Shown piece by piece: positions 16,059 to 23,415 of a DNA stretch of 64,000 nt. The position numbers were made by a program, and so were the translations under genes. The stretch is from Thermomonas alba (GTDB lineage: Bacteria > Pseudomonadota > Gammaproteobacteria > Xanthomonadales > Xanthomonadaceae). The notes beneath the pieces were generated by a model. The model saw nothing but the letters and a program-made list of their open reading frames with translations. It had not been told where the DNA came from and searched no databases. Position 1 is the stretch's first letter; each line of letters opens with the position of its first letter. Location: positions 434,001 to 498,000 of the forward strand of contig NZ_JAJOZU010000001.1 in NCBI RefSeq assembly GCF_022419205.1, given 5' to 3'.

Positions 16059-17459
16059 TCAGGCCGCCGGCAAGGCCTCCCAGGCCGCCAGCGCGGCTTC
16101 GCGCGAGGCCGCCATGTCCACCATCGGCGCGGGATAGCCGCAGGCGGCCAGCGCGGACGGGTTCTTCCAGGCCTCGTGCAGGGTCTTGGCCGGCAGCGCC
16201 GCCAACTCCGGCAGCCAGCGCTTGAGGTAGGCCGCGTCGGGGTCGAACTTGGCCGACTGCAGGTAAGGGTTGAACACCCGGAAATAGGGGGCGGCATCCG
16301 CCCCGCAGCCGGCCACCCACTGCCAGCCCAGGGTGTTGTTGGCCAGATCCGCATCCACTAGCGTGTCCCAGAACCAGCGCGCCCCATGCAGCCAGTGCTG
16401 GCGCAGGTTCTTGGTCAGGAAGCTGGCCACCACCATGCGCACGCGGTTGTGCATCCAGCCGGTCTGCCACAACTCGCGCATGCCGGCATCCACCAGGGGG
16501 ATGCCGGTGCGGCCGCGTTGCCAGCGTTCCAGCAGGGCGGGGTCGTCCTTCGCCCACGGGAAGGCATCGAAGCGCGGGTTGAAGTTGGCGTGCGGCGTGT
16601 ACGGGAAGTGATAGAGCAGGTGGTAGGCGAACTCGCGCCAGCCGAGTTCGCGCAGGTAAGGGGTGAGATCCGCGCCCTCGGCGCGTTCGCGCAGGTGCGC
16701 ATGAATCTGGCGCGGGGTGATTTCGCCAAAATGCAGATGCGGCGACAGGCGCGAGGTGCCGTGGCGGGCCGGCAGGTCCCGTAACTTCGCATAATCATTC
16801 ACGGCATCGTCCGCGAAGATCTCCAGCAGCTCCTGCGCCCCGGCTTCGCCCGGCGTCCACTGCGCGGCAAGACCCGCATCCCAGCGGATCACCGGCAGCA
16901 GCTTCAACGCCTCGATCGGCACGCTGCCGTCAGCGATCCCCCATTGCCGGGGACGCGCCTCTGGTAGCGGCCGCGGTGGCGGCAGTTGCGCAGACAGCCG
17001 GCGCCAGAACGGGGTGAACACCCGGTATGGCTGGCCGCTGTCGGTCGTCAGCATCCACGGCTCTTGCCAAAGATTGCCCGGATGGCTGTGAACCTCTATC
17101 CCGTCGGCGCGCAGCGCGGCTTTCAAGGCGGAATCGTGGGCAATCGCGGCCGGCTCGTAGCGCCGACTCCAATACACCGCGCGGGCGCCGCTGGCGATAC
17201 ACAGCTGGCGAATGCAGGTCAGGGGATCGCCCGTTGCGACATGCAGGCGTCCGCCTTGGCATGACAAGGCTTGATCCAGCGCGCGCAGGCTGTGATGCAG
17301 CCACCATCGGCTGGCCGCGCCCGGCGCCCAGTCGCCATCGGCGGCCGAATCGTGAACGTATACCGGCAGGATACGGTCGTGAGCCGTGCAAGCGGCGTGC
17401 AGCGCGGGATGATCGGACAGGCGCAGATCGCGCCGGAACAGCACCAGGGCGGTGGACAT
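16059..17459 (-). CDS. phrB: Deoxyribodipyrimidine photolyase (CPD class I)
   Basis: The product has 466 residues, the usual class I length. The N-terminal Rossmann part starts STALVLFRRDLRLSDHPALH. The FAD-binding part shows SRLSPHLHFGEITPRQIHAH, LGWREFAYHLLYHFP, WQRGRTGIPLVDAGMRELWQ, GWMHNRVRMVVASFLTKNL and the DLANNTLGWQWVAGCGADAA region. It uses light to split cyclobutane pyrimidine dimers. The C-terminal CGYPAPMVD motif is typical. A flavin-binding cryptochrome role cannot be excluded without an alignment. Its promoter should lie in the AT-rich gap at 17460-17705. Confidence 0.94.
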   Translation of the reverse strand: MSTALVLFRRDLRLSDHPALHAACTAHDRILPVYVHDSAADGDWAPGAASRWWLHHSLRALDQALSCQGGRLHVATGDPLTCIRQLCIASGARAVYWSRRYEPAAIAHDSALKAALRADGIEVHSHPGNLWQEPWMLTTDSGQPYRVFTPFWRRLSAQLPPPRPLPEARPRQWGIADGSVPIEALKLLPVIRWDAGLAAQWTPGEAGAQELLEIFADDAVNDYAKLRDLPARHGTSRLSPHLHFGEITPRQIHAHLRERAEGADLTPYLRELGWREFAYHLLYHFPYTPHANFNPRFDAFPWAKDDPALLERWQRGRTGIPLVDAGMRELWQTGWMHNRVRMVVASFLTKNLRQHWLHGARWFWDTLVDADLANNTLGWQWVAGCGADAAPYFRVFNPYLQSAKFDPDAAYLKRWLPELAALPAKTLHEAWKNPSALAACGYPAPMVDMAASREAALAAWEALPAA

Positions 17460-17558
17460 TCAAGGCACCGGGTCGGAGGTCGATAGTGGTAGTGCTGGCT
17501 TATACGTGAACCCGGGGTGTTTCGATGCGGACATTTCGGCATCGCCCCTTGTCTATTA

Positions 17559-17574
17559 CATAATATGTATTATG
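17559..17574. promoter_or_regulatory. Perfect AT-rich palindrome in the phrB / HD-GYP intergenic region
   Basis: CATAATATGTATTATG has two perfect 7-bp arms about a 2-bp centre, in a distinctly AT-rich island of this high-GC sequence. It lies 100 bp upstream of phrB and 132 bp upstream of the HD-GYP gene, so it could be an operator for either. TTGTCT lies just to its left (17549-17554). The rest of 17460-17705 shows no gene. Confidence 0.5.
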
Positions 17575-17705
17575 CGAAATAAAGACTCCATCCTGCGCGG
17601 GTCCCGATCCCGCGCTGCCGCGGCTGGCGGATCTCTCCTCCGGCCAGCTTCTTCTCACGGGCGCACGATATCCTCTCTCTTCTTGGAGACCGGTTTAGCT
17701 GTCTC

Positions 17706-18992
17706 ATGAGTCCCACGATTCTCCAAATCCCAGTCTCCCGCCTGCGTGTCGGCATGTATCTGCACAAGCTGGGCGGCTCGTGGCTGGATCACCCGTTTCT
17801 GCGCAACAGCTTTCTGCTGGAGGATCCCAAAGATCTGCAGCGCATCATCGCATCCGGCATCCAAAGCGTCTGGATCGATACCGCGCGCGGCCTGGGGCTG
17901 GATGGGCCGGAAGCCTCGGCGCCGTCCCCTGCGGCAGATGATGAACCTGACGGTCGGGCGAACGCTTCCACGACGGCGGGCCTGACCGAGGCCGAGCGCG
18001 AGGAAATCGCGCAGGACCGCATGCCCGAGCGGTTCCGGCAGCCAATGCAATCGGCCGGCCCGGTGGCGCTGCATGCCGAAATCGAGCGTGCGCGTGAGAT
18101 TTGTCTGTCCGGCAAGCAGCAGGTCATGGCGCTGTTCGGCGAGCTGCGCCTCGGCAACAGCATCGAGCCGGAAAGCGTGCTGCCGCTGGTCGAGGAGATG
18201 CAGGCCTCGGTCTTGCGCAACCCTTCGGCGCTGATCAGCGTGGCCCGGCTGAAGACGCATGACGACTACACCTACCTGCACTCGGTGGCGGTGGCGGCGC
18301 TGATGCTGGCACTGGCCCGCCAGCTCGGCCTGGATCCCGTGCAGACGAAGATGGCCGGCTGCGGCGGGTTGATGCACGACCTTGGCAAAGCCTTCATGCC
18401 GCTCGAGATCCTCAATAAACCCGGGCGGCTCACCGATGAGGAGTTCGCGGTGATGAAGACCCACCCGGCCGCTGGCGCGCGCGCGCTGCAGGAAGCTGGC
18501 GCGGAAGCCGGAGTCATCGACATCGCCCTACACCACCACGAACGCATGGATGGGCGCGGCTATCCGCATGGATTGCGGGGAGAAGAGATCTCGCTGCTGG
18601 CGCGGATGGGGGCGATTTGCGACGTGTACGATGCAGTGACATCGGTACGCGCGTACAAGGCGCCGTGGGATCCGGCCGGCGCGATGCGCGAGATGGCGCG
18701 CTGGGAGGGGCATTTCGACAAGCGGATTTTCAACGCATTCGTCAAGACGGTGGGCATCTATCCGATCGGCGCCCTGGTGCGGCTGGCTTCCGAACACCTG
18801 GCCGTGGTCGCCGAGCAAAGCAGCGAGTCCCTGCTCAAACCCAAAGTGCGGGTGTTTTACTCGCTGCGGCGCAAGGAAAAGGTGCTGGTGCACACGCTCG
18901 ACCTCGCCGATCCGGCCTGCCAGGACAGTATCGTTGGCCCTGAAAACCCGGAAAAATGGGGCTTCACCAACCTCGAAGCCCTCTGGCTGTGA
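17706..18992 (+). CDS. HD-GYP cyclic-di-GMP phosphodiesterase with DUF3391 domain
   Basis: This 428-residue protein has an N-terminal DUF3391 domain (residues 1-130, IPVSRLRVGMYLHKLGGSW) and a C-terminal HD-GYP domain. Key residues are present: His192, the HD pair His224-Asp225 in GLMHDLGKAFMP, HHHER at 276-280, and GYP at 285-287 in MDGRGYPHGL. It should therefore hydrolyse c-di-GMP. It has no receiver domain or membrane segment. The GGDEF-EAL-REC gene starts 5 bp after its stop, so they form an operon. Its place beside flgMN suggests control of motility. The start has no strong ribosome-binding site nearby. Confidence 0.92.
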   Translation: MSPTILQIPVSRLRVGMYLHKLGGSWLDHPFLRNSFLLEDPKDLQRIIASGIQSVWIDTARGLGLDGPEASAPSPAADDEPDGRANASTTAGLTEAEREEIAQDRMPERFRQPMQSAGPVALHAEIERAREICLSGKQQVMALFGELRLGNSIEPESVLPLVEEMQASVLRNPSALISVARLKTHDDYTYLHSVAVAALMLALARQLGLDPVQTKMAGCGGLMHDLGKAFMPLEILNKPGRLTDEEFAVMKTHPAAGARALQEAGAEAGVIDIALHHHERMDGRGYPHGLRGEEISLLARMGAICDVYDAVTSVRAYKAPWDPAGAMREMARWEGHFDKRIFNAFVKTVGIYPIGALVRLASEHLAVVAEQSSESLLKPKVRVFYSLRRKEKVLVHTLDLADPACQDSIVGPENPEKWGFTNLEALWL

Positions 18993-18997
18993 ACTCC

Positions 18998-20752
18998 ATG
19001 GCGCATCTTGACGAGCGAAGCAACGCCATCTCGACGGGAACTGTGGAACTGCATCGACTCGGCGCCAGCGGCCCTAGCCTGGCCTCGGTGATCGCGAGTA
19101 TCGGCCCTCAGCGCAAGCTGGCCCTGCTGCATATCGATCTGGATGGAGTCGGCAGCATCAACGCCACTCTGGGCGAAAACATCGTCGAGCGGGTGCTGGC
19201 GGTGACCGCGCAGCGCCTGCAACAGGCAATGCCGCCTGGTACCTGGCTGTGGCAACTTGCCAGCGAGGAGTTCCTCGCTGCGATCGCCTATCGCGACGGT
19301 GAGCCGGATGGCGAGCAACTGGCAGAGTGCCTGCGTGAGGCGTTCGAACCCCCTGTGCAGGTTGCTCCCTACAGCCTCGACATCACCCTGGCGATCGGCT
19401 TGGCGGTCTATCCGGATCACGCGCATGATGCTGCCAGCCTGCTGGCTGCGGCCGAGCAGGCGATGCGCCGGGCCAAACGCGCAGGCCCGGGCGGCTTTTC
19501 GCAGTTCGCGCCCGAACCACAGCACGCGGCAGCCACCGATCCGTTGCAGGGCCACCGCTTCGTCGATGCCATCGCGCGCAGCGAGTTCCGTCTGTACTAC
19601 CAACCCACGGTCAGCGCGCAGGATGGCAGCATCGTTTCGTGCAGCGCGCTGCTGCGCTGGCACAACACCCAGGAAGGCGTGCTGCGCGCCAGCCGCGTGC
19701 TGCCGGCGGTCGAGCGTGCCGGCTTGTCCGCCCCGGTTGGGCTGTGGACCATCGAGACCGCAATGCGGCAGATGCGGCGCTGGCGTGAGCAGGGCATCGA
19801 CTATCTCACGGCGGCGGTGCCGCTGGATATGGCATTGCTGACCCGCCGCGAGTGCCCGGACCTGATCGGCGAGTTGTTCCATCGCAACGAAGTCCCGGCC
19901 AGCGCGTTCGAGTTCGAGATCTCGGAGGCGGCGCTGGCGATGGAGGCGTTGCATCTGGCGGGGAATCTTGCCGCCTTGCGCGCCATGGGCGCGACCTTGG
20001 CCTTGGCCGATTTCGGCATGCGCGGACTCAGCCTGGTCAGCCTGGCCAGGCACCCGCTGGATCGGCTCAAGATCGACCGTAGTTTCCTGCGCGAGGTGAT
20101 CCGCTCGCCACGCAGCGCCGCGCTGGTGCGCGCCATCATCGCCATGGGCCACAAGCTGGGCATGACCGTGGTGGCCAAAGGCGTGGAGACCGAAGCCGAG
20201 CTCGGCTTTCTGCGCCGCCATCACTGCGATTTCTTCCAGGGATATCTGTTCAGCCCGCCGCTGCCGGATACGGACATCGACGAACTGCTGCGCCGCCGCT
20301 TCCTGCTTCCGCAGGTGTTTCAAACGGGCGCGGATCAACAACCGACGCGCACCCTGCTGTTGCTGGACGATGAGGAAAACGTGCTGCGCTCGCTGGTGCG
20401 GCTGCTGCGCCGCGATGGCTACCGCCTGCTCACGGCGAGCAGCGTGAATGAAGCCTTCGACCTGCTGGCCCGCAACGACGTCCAGGTGATCGTGTCCGAC
20501 CAGCGCATGCCGGACATGAGCGGCACCGAGTTCCTGGGACGGGTGCGCGACATGTATCCGGACACCATCCGGCTGGCGCTGTCGGGCTATACCGATGTCA
20601 ACACCATCAGCGAGGCGGTAAACCAGGGAGCGGTCTTCCGGTTCCTCCTCAAGCCGTGGGATGACGCCGAACTGCGTGGGCACATCCGCGCCGCGTTTCG
20701 TCTGGCCGAGCAGCGCCGCGCCCAGGTCATTCCCAGCGAAGACGCCGAGTGA
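18998..20752 (+). CDS. Degenerate GGDEF-EAL protein with C-terminal receiver domain
   Basis: This 584-residue protein has three parts. The GGDEF domain (about 35-170) has LASEEF near 87-92 where GGDEF should be. The EAL domain (about 185-430) has S216-A-L in place of EAL, V-P-L-D where the Asn lies in active enzymes, and A337-D-F-G in place of DDFG. It keeps LKID, GVETEAE and FFQGYLFSPPLP. The receiver domain (about 450-575) is intact, with Asp457/Asp458, phospho-acceptor Asp501 in SDQRMP, and Lys552 in LLKPWDD. It is probably a c-di-GMP-binding or scaffold protein switched by phosphorylation. The ATG at 18998 is 5 bp after the HD-GYP stop. Confidence 0.9.
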   Translation: MAHLDERSNAISTGTVELHRLGASGPSLASVIASIGPQRKLALLHIDLDGVGSINATLGENIVERVLAVTAQRLQQAMPPGTWLWQLASEEFLAAIAYRDGEPDGEQLAECLREAFEPPVQVAPYSLDITLAIGLAVYPDHAHDAASLLAAAEQAMRRAKRAGPGGFSQFAPEPQHAAATDPLQGHRFVDAIARSEFRLYYQPTVSAQDGSIVSCSALLRWHNTQEGVLRASRVLPAVERAGLSAPVGLWTIETAMRQMRRWREQGIDYLTAAVPLDMALLTRRECPDLIGELFHRNEVPASAFEFEISEAALAMEALHLAGNLAALRAMGATLALADFGMRGLSLVSLARHPLDRLKIDRSFLREVIRSPRSAALVRAIIAMGHKLGMTVVAKGVETEAELGFLRRHHCDFFQGYLFSPPLPDTDIDELLRRRFLLPQVFQTGADQQPTRTLLLLDDEENVLRSLVRLLRRDGYRLLTASSVNEAFDLLARNDVQVIVSDQRMPDMSGTEFLGRVRDMYPDTIRLALSGYTDVNTISEAVNQGAVFRFLLKPWDDAELRGHIRAAFRLAEQRRAQVIPSEDAE

Positions 20753-20764
20753 TCGGCGCGCCGG

Positions 20765-22012
20765 TCACTCCACGTCAGACGGCAGCTTGGCAGCCTCTTG
20801 CGTCGCATCCTGCGGCTGCCGGATCGGCAAGACCACCCGGAAGGTACTGCCCTGCCCCACCGTGCTGGTGACTTCGATCCGGCCGTGGTGCTTGGCCACG
20901 ATGCTGTAGGAGATCGCCAGCCCCAGGCCGGTGCCACGTCCGATCGGCTTGGTGGTGAAGAACGGATCGAACAGATGCGGCATCACTTCCGGAGGAATGC
21001 CGCAGCCGGTATCGCTGATACTGATCCACACTTCCTTGTCGTCGCAGCCGCTGGCGAGCACGATGGTGCCGCGCTGCTCGATCGCCTGGCTGGCATTGAG
21101 CAGCAGATTGAGAAAGACCTGGTTGATCTCCGAGGCCAGGCACTCCACCAGCGGCAGGCTGGAATAGTGCTTCTCCAGCCGCACCTTGTACTTGAGGTCG
21201 TTCCAGACGATGTTGAGGGTGGAGTCCAGTCCCTGCAGCAGGTCGGCCGGCTGCATTTTCTGGTCGCGTCCCACCCGCGAGAAATCCTTGAGGTCCTGCA
21301 CGATCTTGGTGACGCGCTCGATGCCCTCGCGCGACTCCTTGAGCAGGTTGGGCAGGTCGCCGAGGATGTAGTCGATGTCCAGCTGCTGGCGTGCCTGCAT
21401 GATCTCCTGACGGCGTGCGGCAGGATCCTCGGAAAACAGCGCCTCGTGATATTTCTCGACCAGCGCCAGCAGCGCGGCGCTGTACTCCTGCAGGGTTCCG
21501 AGGTTGGAGCCGACGTACCCGATCGGGTTGTTGATCTCGTGCGCCACGCCTGCGGCCAGCTGGCCGATCGACGCCATTTTCTCGGACCGCAGCAGCTGCT
21601 CTTGGGTGGTGGCCAGGCGTTCCACCGTGCGCTGCAGCTCGGCGTACTGGCGCTGGCGCTCGTCGCGCGCGCTGATGTCTACGAGCACCATCAGACAGTG
21701 CGGTGTGTCCGGCGACTGCCCGCAATGGATCTCGAGGGCCAGCGGATGCTCCGGATCCGGCCGCACGACACCTTTCCAATACCCATCCCGGAGCGCGCTC
21801 TCCCACTGCGCATCGCTGACTAGGGCGACCAGAGACTCGGCTCCTGCAGCCGGCTCCAGATCGAGCTTACCTGCCAGCGCCTGCGCCGCCGGATTGGCAA
21901 GATGCACGCGGCGCTGCGCATCCAGCAGCAAGACCGGAAAGCCAATCGTGCTGGCGGCCCAGCGCGCGTCATCGCTCCACAGCCCGGTGGGCGGGTCAAG
22001 CGGCTCGCTCAT
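20765..22012 (-). CDS. PAS-domain sensor histidine kinase
   Basis: This 415-residue soluble kinase has an N-terminal PAS-like domain (1-115, GFPVLLLDAQRRVHLANPAA) and a coiled linker. The HisKA region follows, with His158 in GQLAAGVAHEINNPIGYVGS, and then an HATPase_c domain with NQVFLNLLLNASQA, ISDTGCGIPPE and GRGTGLGLAISYSI. No membrane segment is present, so it senses a cytosolic signal. The ATG at 22012 overlaps the flgN stop (ATGA), so it is co-expressed with flgM-flgN. No regulator follows it directly. The REC domain of the convergent GGDEF-EAL-REC gene, ending 12 bp away, is the best candidate partner. Confidence 0.9.
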   Translation of the reverse strand: MSEPLDPPTGLWSDDARWAASTIGFPVLLLDAQRRVHLANPAAQALAGKLDLEPAAGAESLVALVSDAQWESALRDGYWKGVVRPDPEHPLALEIHCGQSPDTPHCLMVLVDISARDERQRQYAELQRTVERLATTQEQLLRSEKMASIGQLAAGVAHEINNPIGYVGSNLGTLQEYSAALLALVEKYHEALFSEDPAARRQEIMQARQQLDIDYILGDLPNLLKESREGIERVTKIVQDLKDFSRVGRDQKMQPADLLQGLDSTLNIVWNDLKYKVRLEKHYSSLPLVECLASEINQVFLNLLLNASQAIEQRGTIVLASGCDDKEVWISISDTGCGIPPEVMPHLFDPFFTTKPIGRGTGLGLAISYSIVAKHHGRIEVTSTVGQGSTFRVVLPIRQPQDATQEAAKLPSDVE

Positions 22013-22353
22013 CCACACCCCAGCAGGCGGCTTCCTGCATACGTGCTGCGAGTAAAGCCGGACATGTCATAGGTACCCGTGGCCTCGCTGCGGCCGAGGT
22101 AGCGCAAGGTCCAGGCGATCTCGCGGCGGCGGCGAGCCAGCAGCACGGCATTGGCTTGATTGAGCGCTTGCAGCGCCTGAATGCGCGCGTGATCCTCCGG
22201 CCCGGCGACGCGTTCGGCGTCGCGCAGGGCTGCCAGCTTCGCATAGGCCGCCTGCAGCAGTGCATCGACGTCATGCTCCAGCAAAGCCCGCCGCTCGGCC
22301 TGCAGGGCCTGCTCCAGCGCGTCCAGCGGATGCACGTCGACGTCGGCGCTCAT
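22009..22353 (-). CDS. flgN: Flagellar export chaperone FlgN-like protein
   Basis: This 114-residue, largely helical protein follows flgM by 7 bp. It begins DVHPLDALEQALQAERRALL, with the heptad pattern of FlgN chaperones, and continues ALQALNQANAVLLARRRREI. FlgN escorts the hook-junction proteins FlgK and FlgL to the export gate. Sequence conservation in the family is low, so the call rests on size, helical pattern and the flgM-flgN order. Its stop overlaps the start of the histidine kinase gene. Confidence 0.82.
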   Translation of the reverse strand: MSADVDVHPLDALEQALQAERRALLEHDVDALLQAAYAKLAALRDAERVAGPEDHARIQALQALNQANAVLLARRRREIAWTLRYLGRSEATGTYDMSGFTRSTYAGSRLLGCG

Positions 22354-22360
22354 GGGATCG

Positions 22361-22678
22361 TCACTTCAGGATGTCGCGCTCCAGCGCGAGCATGCGGTCG
22401 GCAATGTCCTGCGGGTGGATCTGGTAGCTGCCGCCATCGATGGCGCTGCGGATTTCCTTGACCTTGGCCAGATCCACCTTGGGCGGGGTCGCCAGTTCCT
22501 TGGCCAATGCCTTCAGGCCGACGGCCTCGCCGGTCAGGCGCAGGCTGTCCACCGGAGGGGTGGCTTGCACCGACGGTGCGCGTACGCTGCCCGCGCGTGC
22601 CTGCGCCGTCTCGGCGAGATTTCTCGCCTCCATGGCGGCCTGTTTTGCAGGCAGGTGGCCTTCGATTTTCGTGTTCAT
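22361..22678 (-). CDS. flgM: Anti-sigma-28 factor FlgM
   Basis: This 105-residue protein has the FlgM C-terminal helices, VDLAKVKEIRSAIDGGSYQI and HPQDIADRMLALERDIL, which bind FliA. It holds sigma-28 inactive until the hook is complete and is then exported. It begins MNTKIEGHLP. A sigma-28 promoter lies 31 bases upstream, so FliA drives its own inhibitor. The order flgA, flgM, flgN on the minus strand, diverging from flgB, is standard in polar flagellates. Confidence 0.94.
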   Translation of the reverse strand: MNTKIEGHLPAKQAAMEARNLAETAQARAGSVRAPSVQATPPVDSLRLTGEAVGLKALAKELATPPKVDLAKVKEIRSAIDGGSYQIHPQDIADRMLALERDILK

Positions 22679-22708
22679 GACCAGCGGTTCCGAGGTGGGG
22701 CAAGCCAG

Positions 22709-22735
22709 ATAACGGCCGACTGCAGCCGGACTTTA
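22709..22735 (-). promoter_or_regulatory. Sigma-28 promoter of flgM
   Basis: On the minus strand, TAAA (22732-22735) is followed by 15 bp and GCCGTTAT (22709-22716), against the consensus TAAA-N15-GCCGATAA. The predicted start near 22702 gives a leader of about 24 bases for flgM. Confidence 0.78.
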
Positions 22736-22756
22736 GGCGGATTCGGCGGAAAAACA

Positions 22757-23329
22757 TCAATTTACGACGTCCACCGTACCGTCGGCGTTCAGGCGGCCGC
22801 GGATGATCCGGTGCGAGCTGTCGTTTTCCACGTTCAGGATGTTGCCCGCCACCGCCTGCCCGAGCGCGCGGCCGCCCATGCGGACTTCGGAGTTGCCGAC
22901 ACGGGCGCGCAGCACCACCGGATCCCCGCGCCTGACGATAACGGCCGCCGCGCCGGAATCCGTCGCCTGCCCGGAGGCGGCCGTGCCAACGGGCGTCGCC
23001 GGGCCGTTGCGGACCGGCACGAACAGGCGCCAGCCGGGGGTATCCGGACAGCGCACGTCGGCCACGGTCGGGGTGCTCGGCGTCGCCGTGAGGGGCTGAC
23101 GGCAGGCGGCCAGACGCAGCCCTGGCGCGACCATGGCCTGGACGCCGGGGCCGGCCTGCAGCGCGCTCAGCGCAGCCTGCTGGATCGCCGCGATGTCTTG
23201 CAGAGGTTGCTGCGCGAATACCGGGGCGCACAAGGCAGCGACCACCCATGGCAGGCCGAACCGCCCAACAAGACGCCGGCGCAGGTAGGAGACGGGAGGG
23301 CGATGGATTTGCATGGGACTGGCGTGCAT
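22757..23329 (-). CDS. flgA: Flagellar P-ring chaperone FlgA
   Basis: The product has 190 residues with an N-terminal export signal (GRFGLPWVVAALCAPVFAQQ). The SAF/FlgA C-terminal domain carries IVRRGDPVVLRARVGNSEVR, GGRALGQAVAGNILNVEN and the end LNADGTVDVVN. FlgA helps assemble the FlgI P ring in the periplasm. The ATG at 23329 was kept, and a second at 23314 is equally possible; neither has a strong ribosome-binding site. A sigma-54 promoter lies 27-42 bases upstream and overlaps the divergent cheV control region. Confidence 0.92.
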   Translation of the reverse strand: MHASPMQIHRPPVSYLRRRLVGRFGLPWVVAALCAPVFAQQPLQDIAAIQQAALSALQAGPGVQAMVAPGLRLAACRQPLTATPSTPTVADVRCPDTPGWRLFVPVRNGPATPVGTAASGQATDSGAAAVIVRRGDPVVLRARVGNSEVRMGGRALGQAVAGNILNVENDSSHRIIRGRLNADGTVDVVN

Positions 23330-23355
23330 GAAGTAGGCCCGGACGTTGGATGCAA

Positions 23356-23371
23356 AGCAAAACCCATGCCC
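23356..23371 (-). promoter_or_regulatory. Sigma-54 promoter of flgA
   Basis: On the minus strand GGGCATGGGTTTTGCT matches TGGCACG-N4-TTGCT, with GG and GC correctly spaced (23369-23370 and 23357-23358). The predicted start near 23346 lies 17 bases before the flgA ATG. Confidence 0.8.
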
Positions 23372-23381
23372 TCGCAGCCCC

Positions 23382-23408
23382 TCAAGATGGAACGAGCGCG
23401 GCCGACAA
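23382..23408 (+). promoter_or_regulatory. Sigma-28 promoter of cheV
   Basis: TCAA (23382-23385), 15 bp, then GCCGACAA (23401-23408) matches the FliA consensus with seven of eight bases in the -10. The start expected 7-8 bases downstream falls at 23415-23416, on the cheV ATG. Confidence 0.72.
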
Positions 23409-23415
23409 TGCCGTC

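Noticed and set aside
17706-22012. An rpf/DSF quorum-sensing cluster because of the HD-GYP protein
   Set aside because: The HD-GYP protein has a DUF3391 domain and not a receiver domain as in RpfG, and no rpfF or rpfC is present.
23350-23415. N-terminal extension of CheV from the ATG at 23350
   Set aside because: It overlaps the flgA sigma-54 promoter and lies upstream of the cheV sigma-28 box; the CheW-like sequence begins after 23416.
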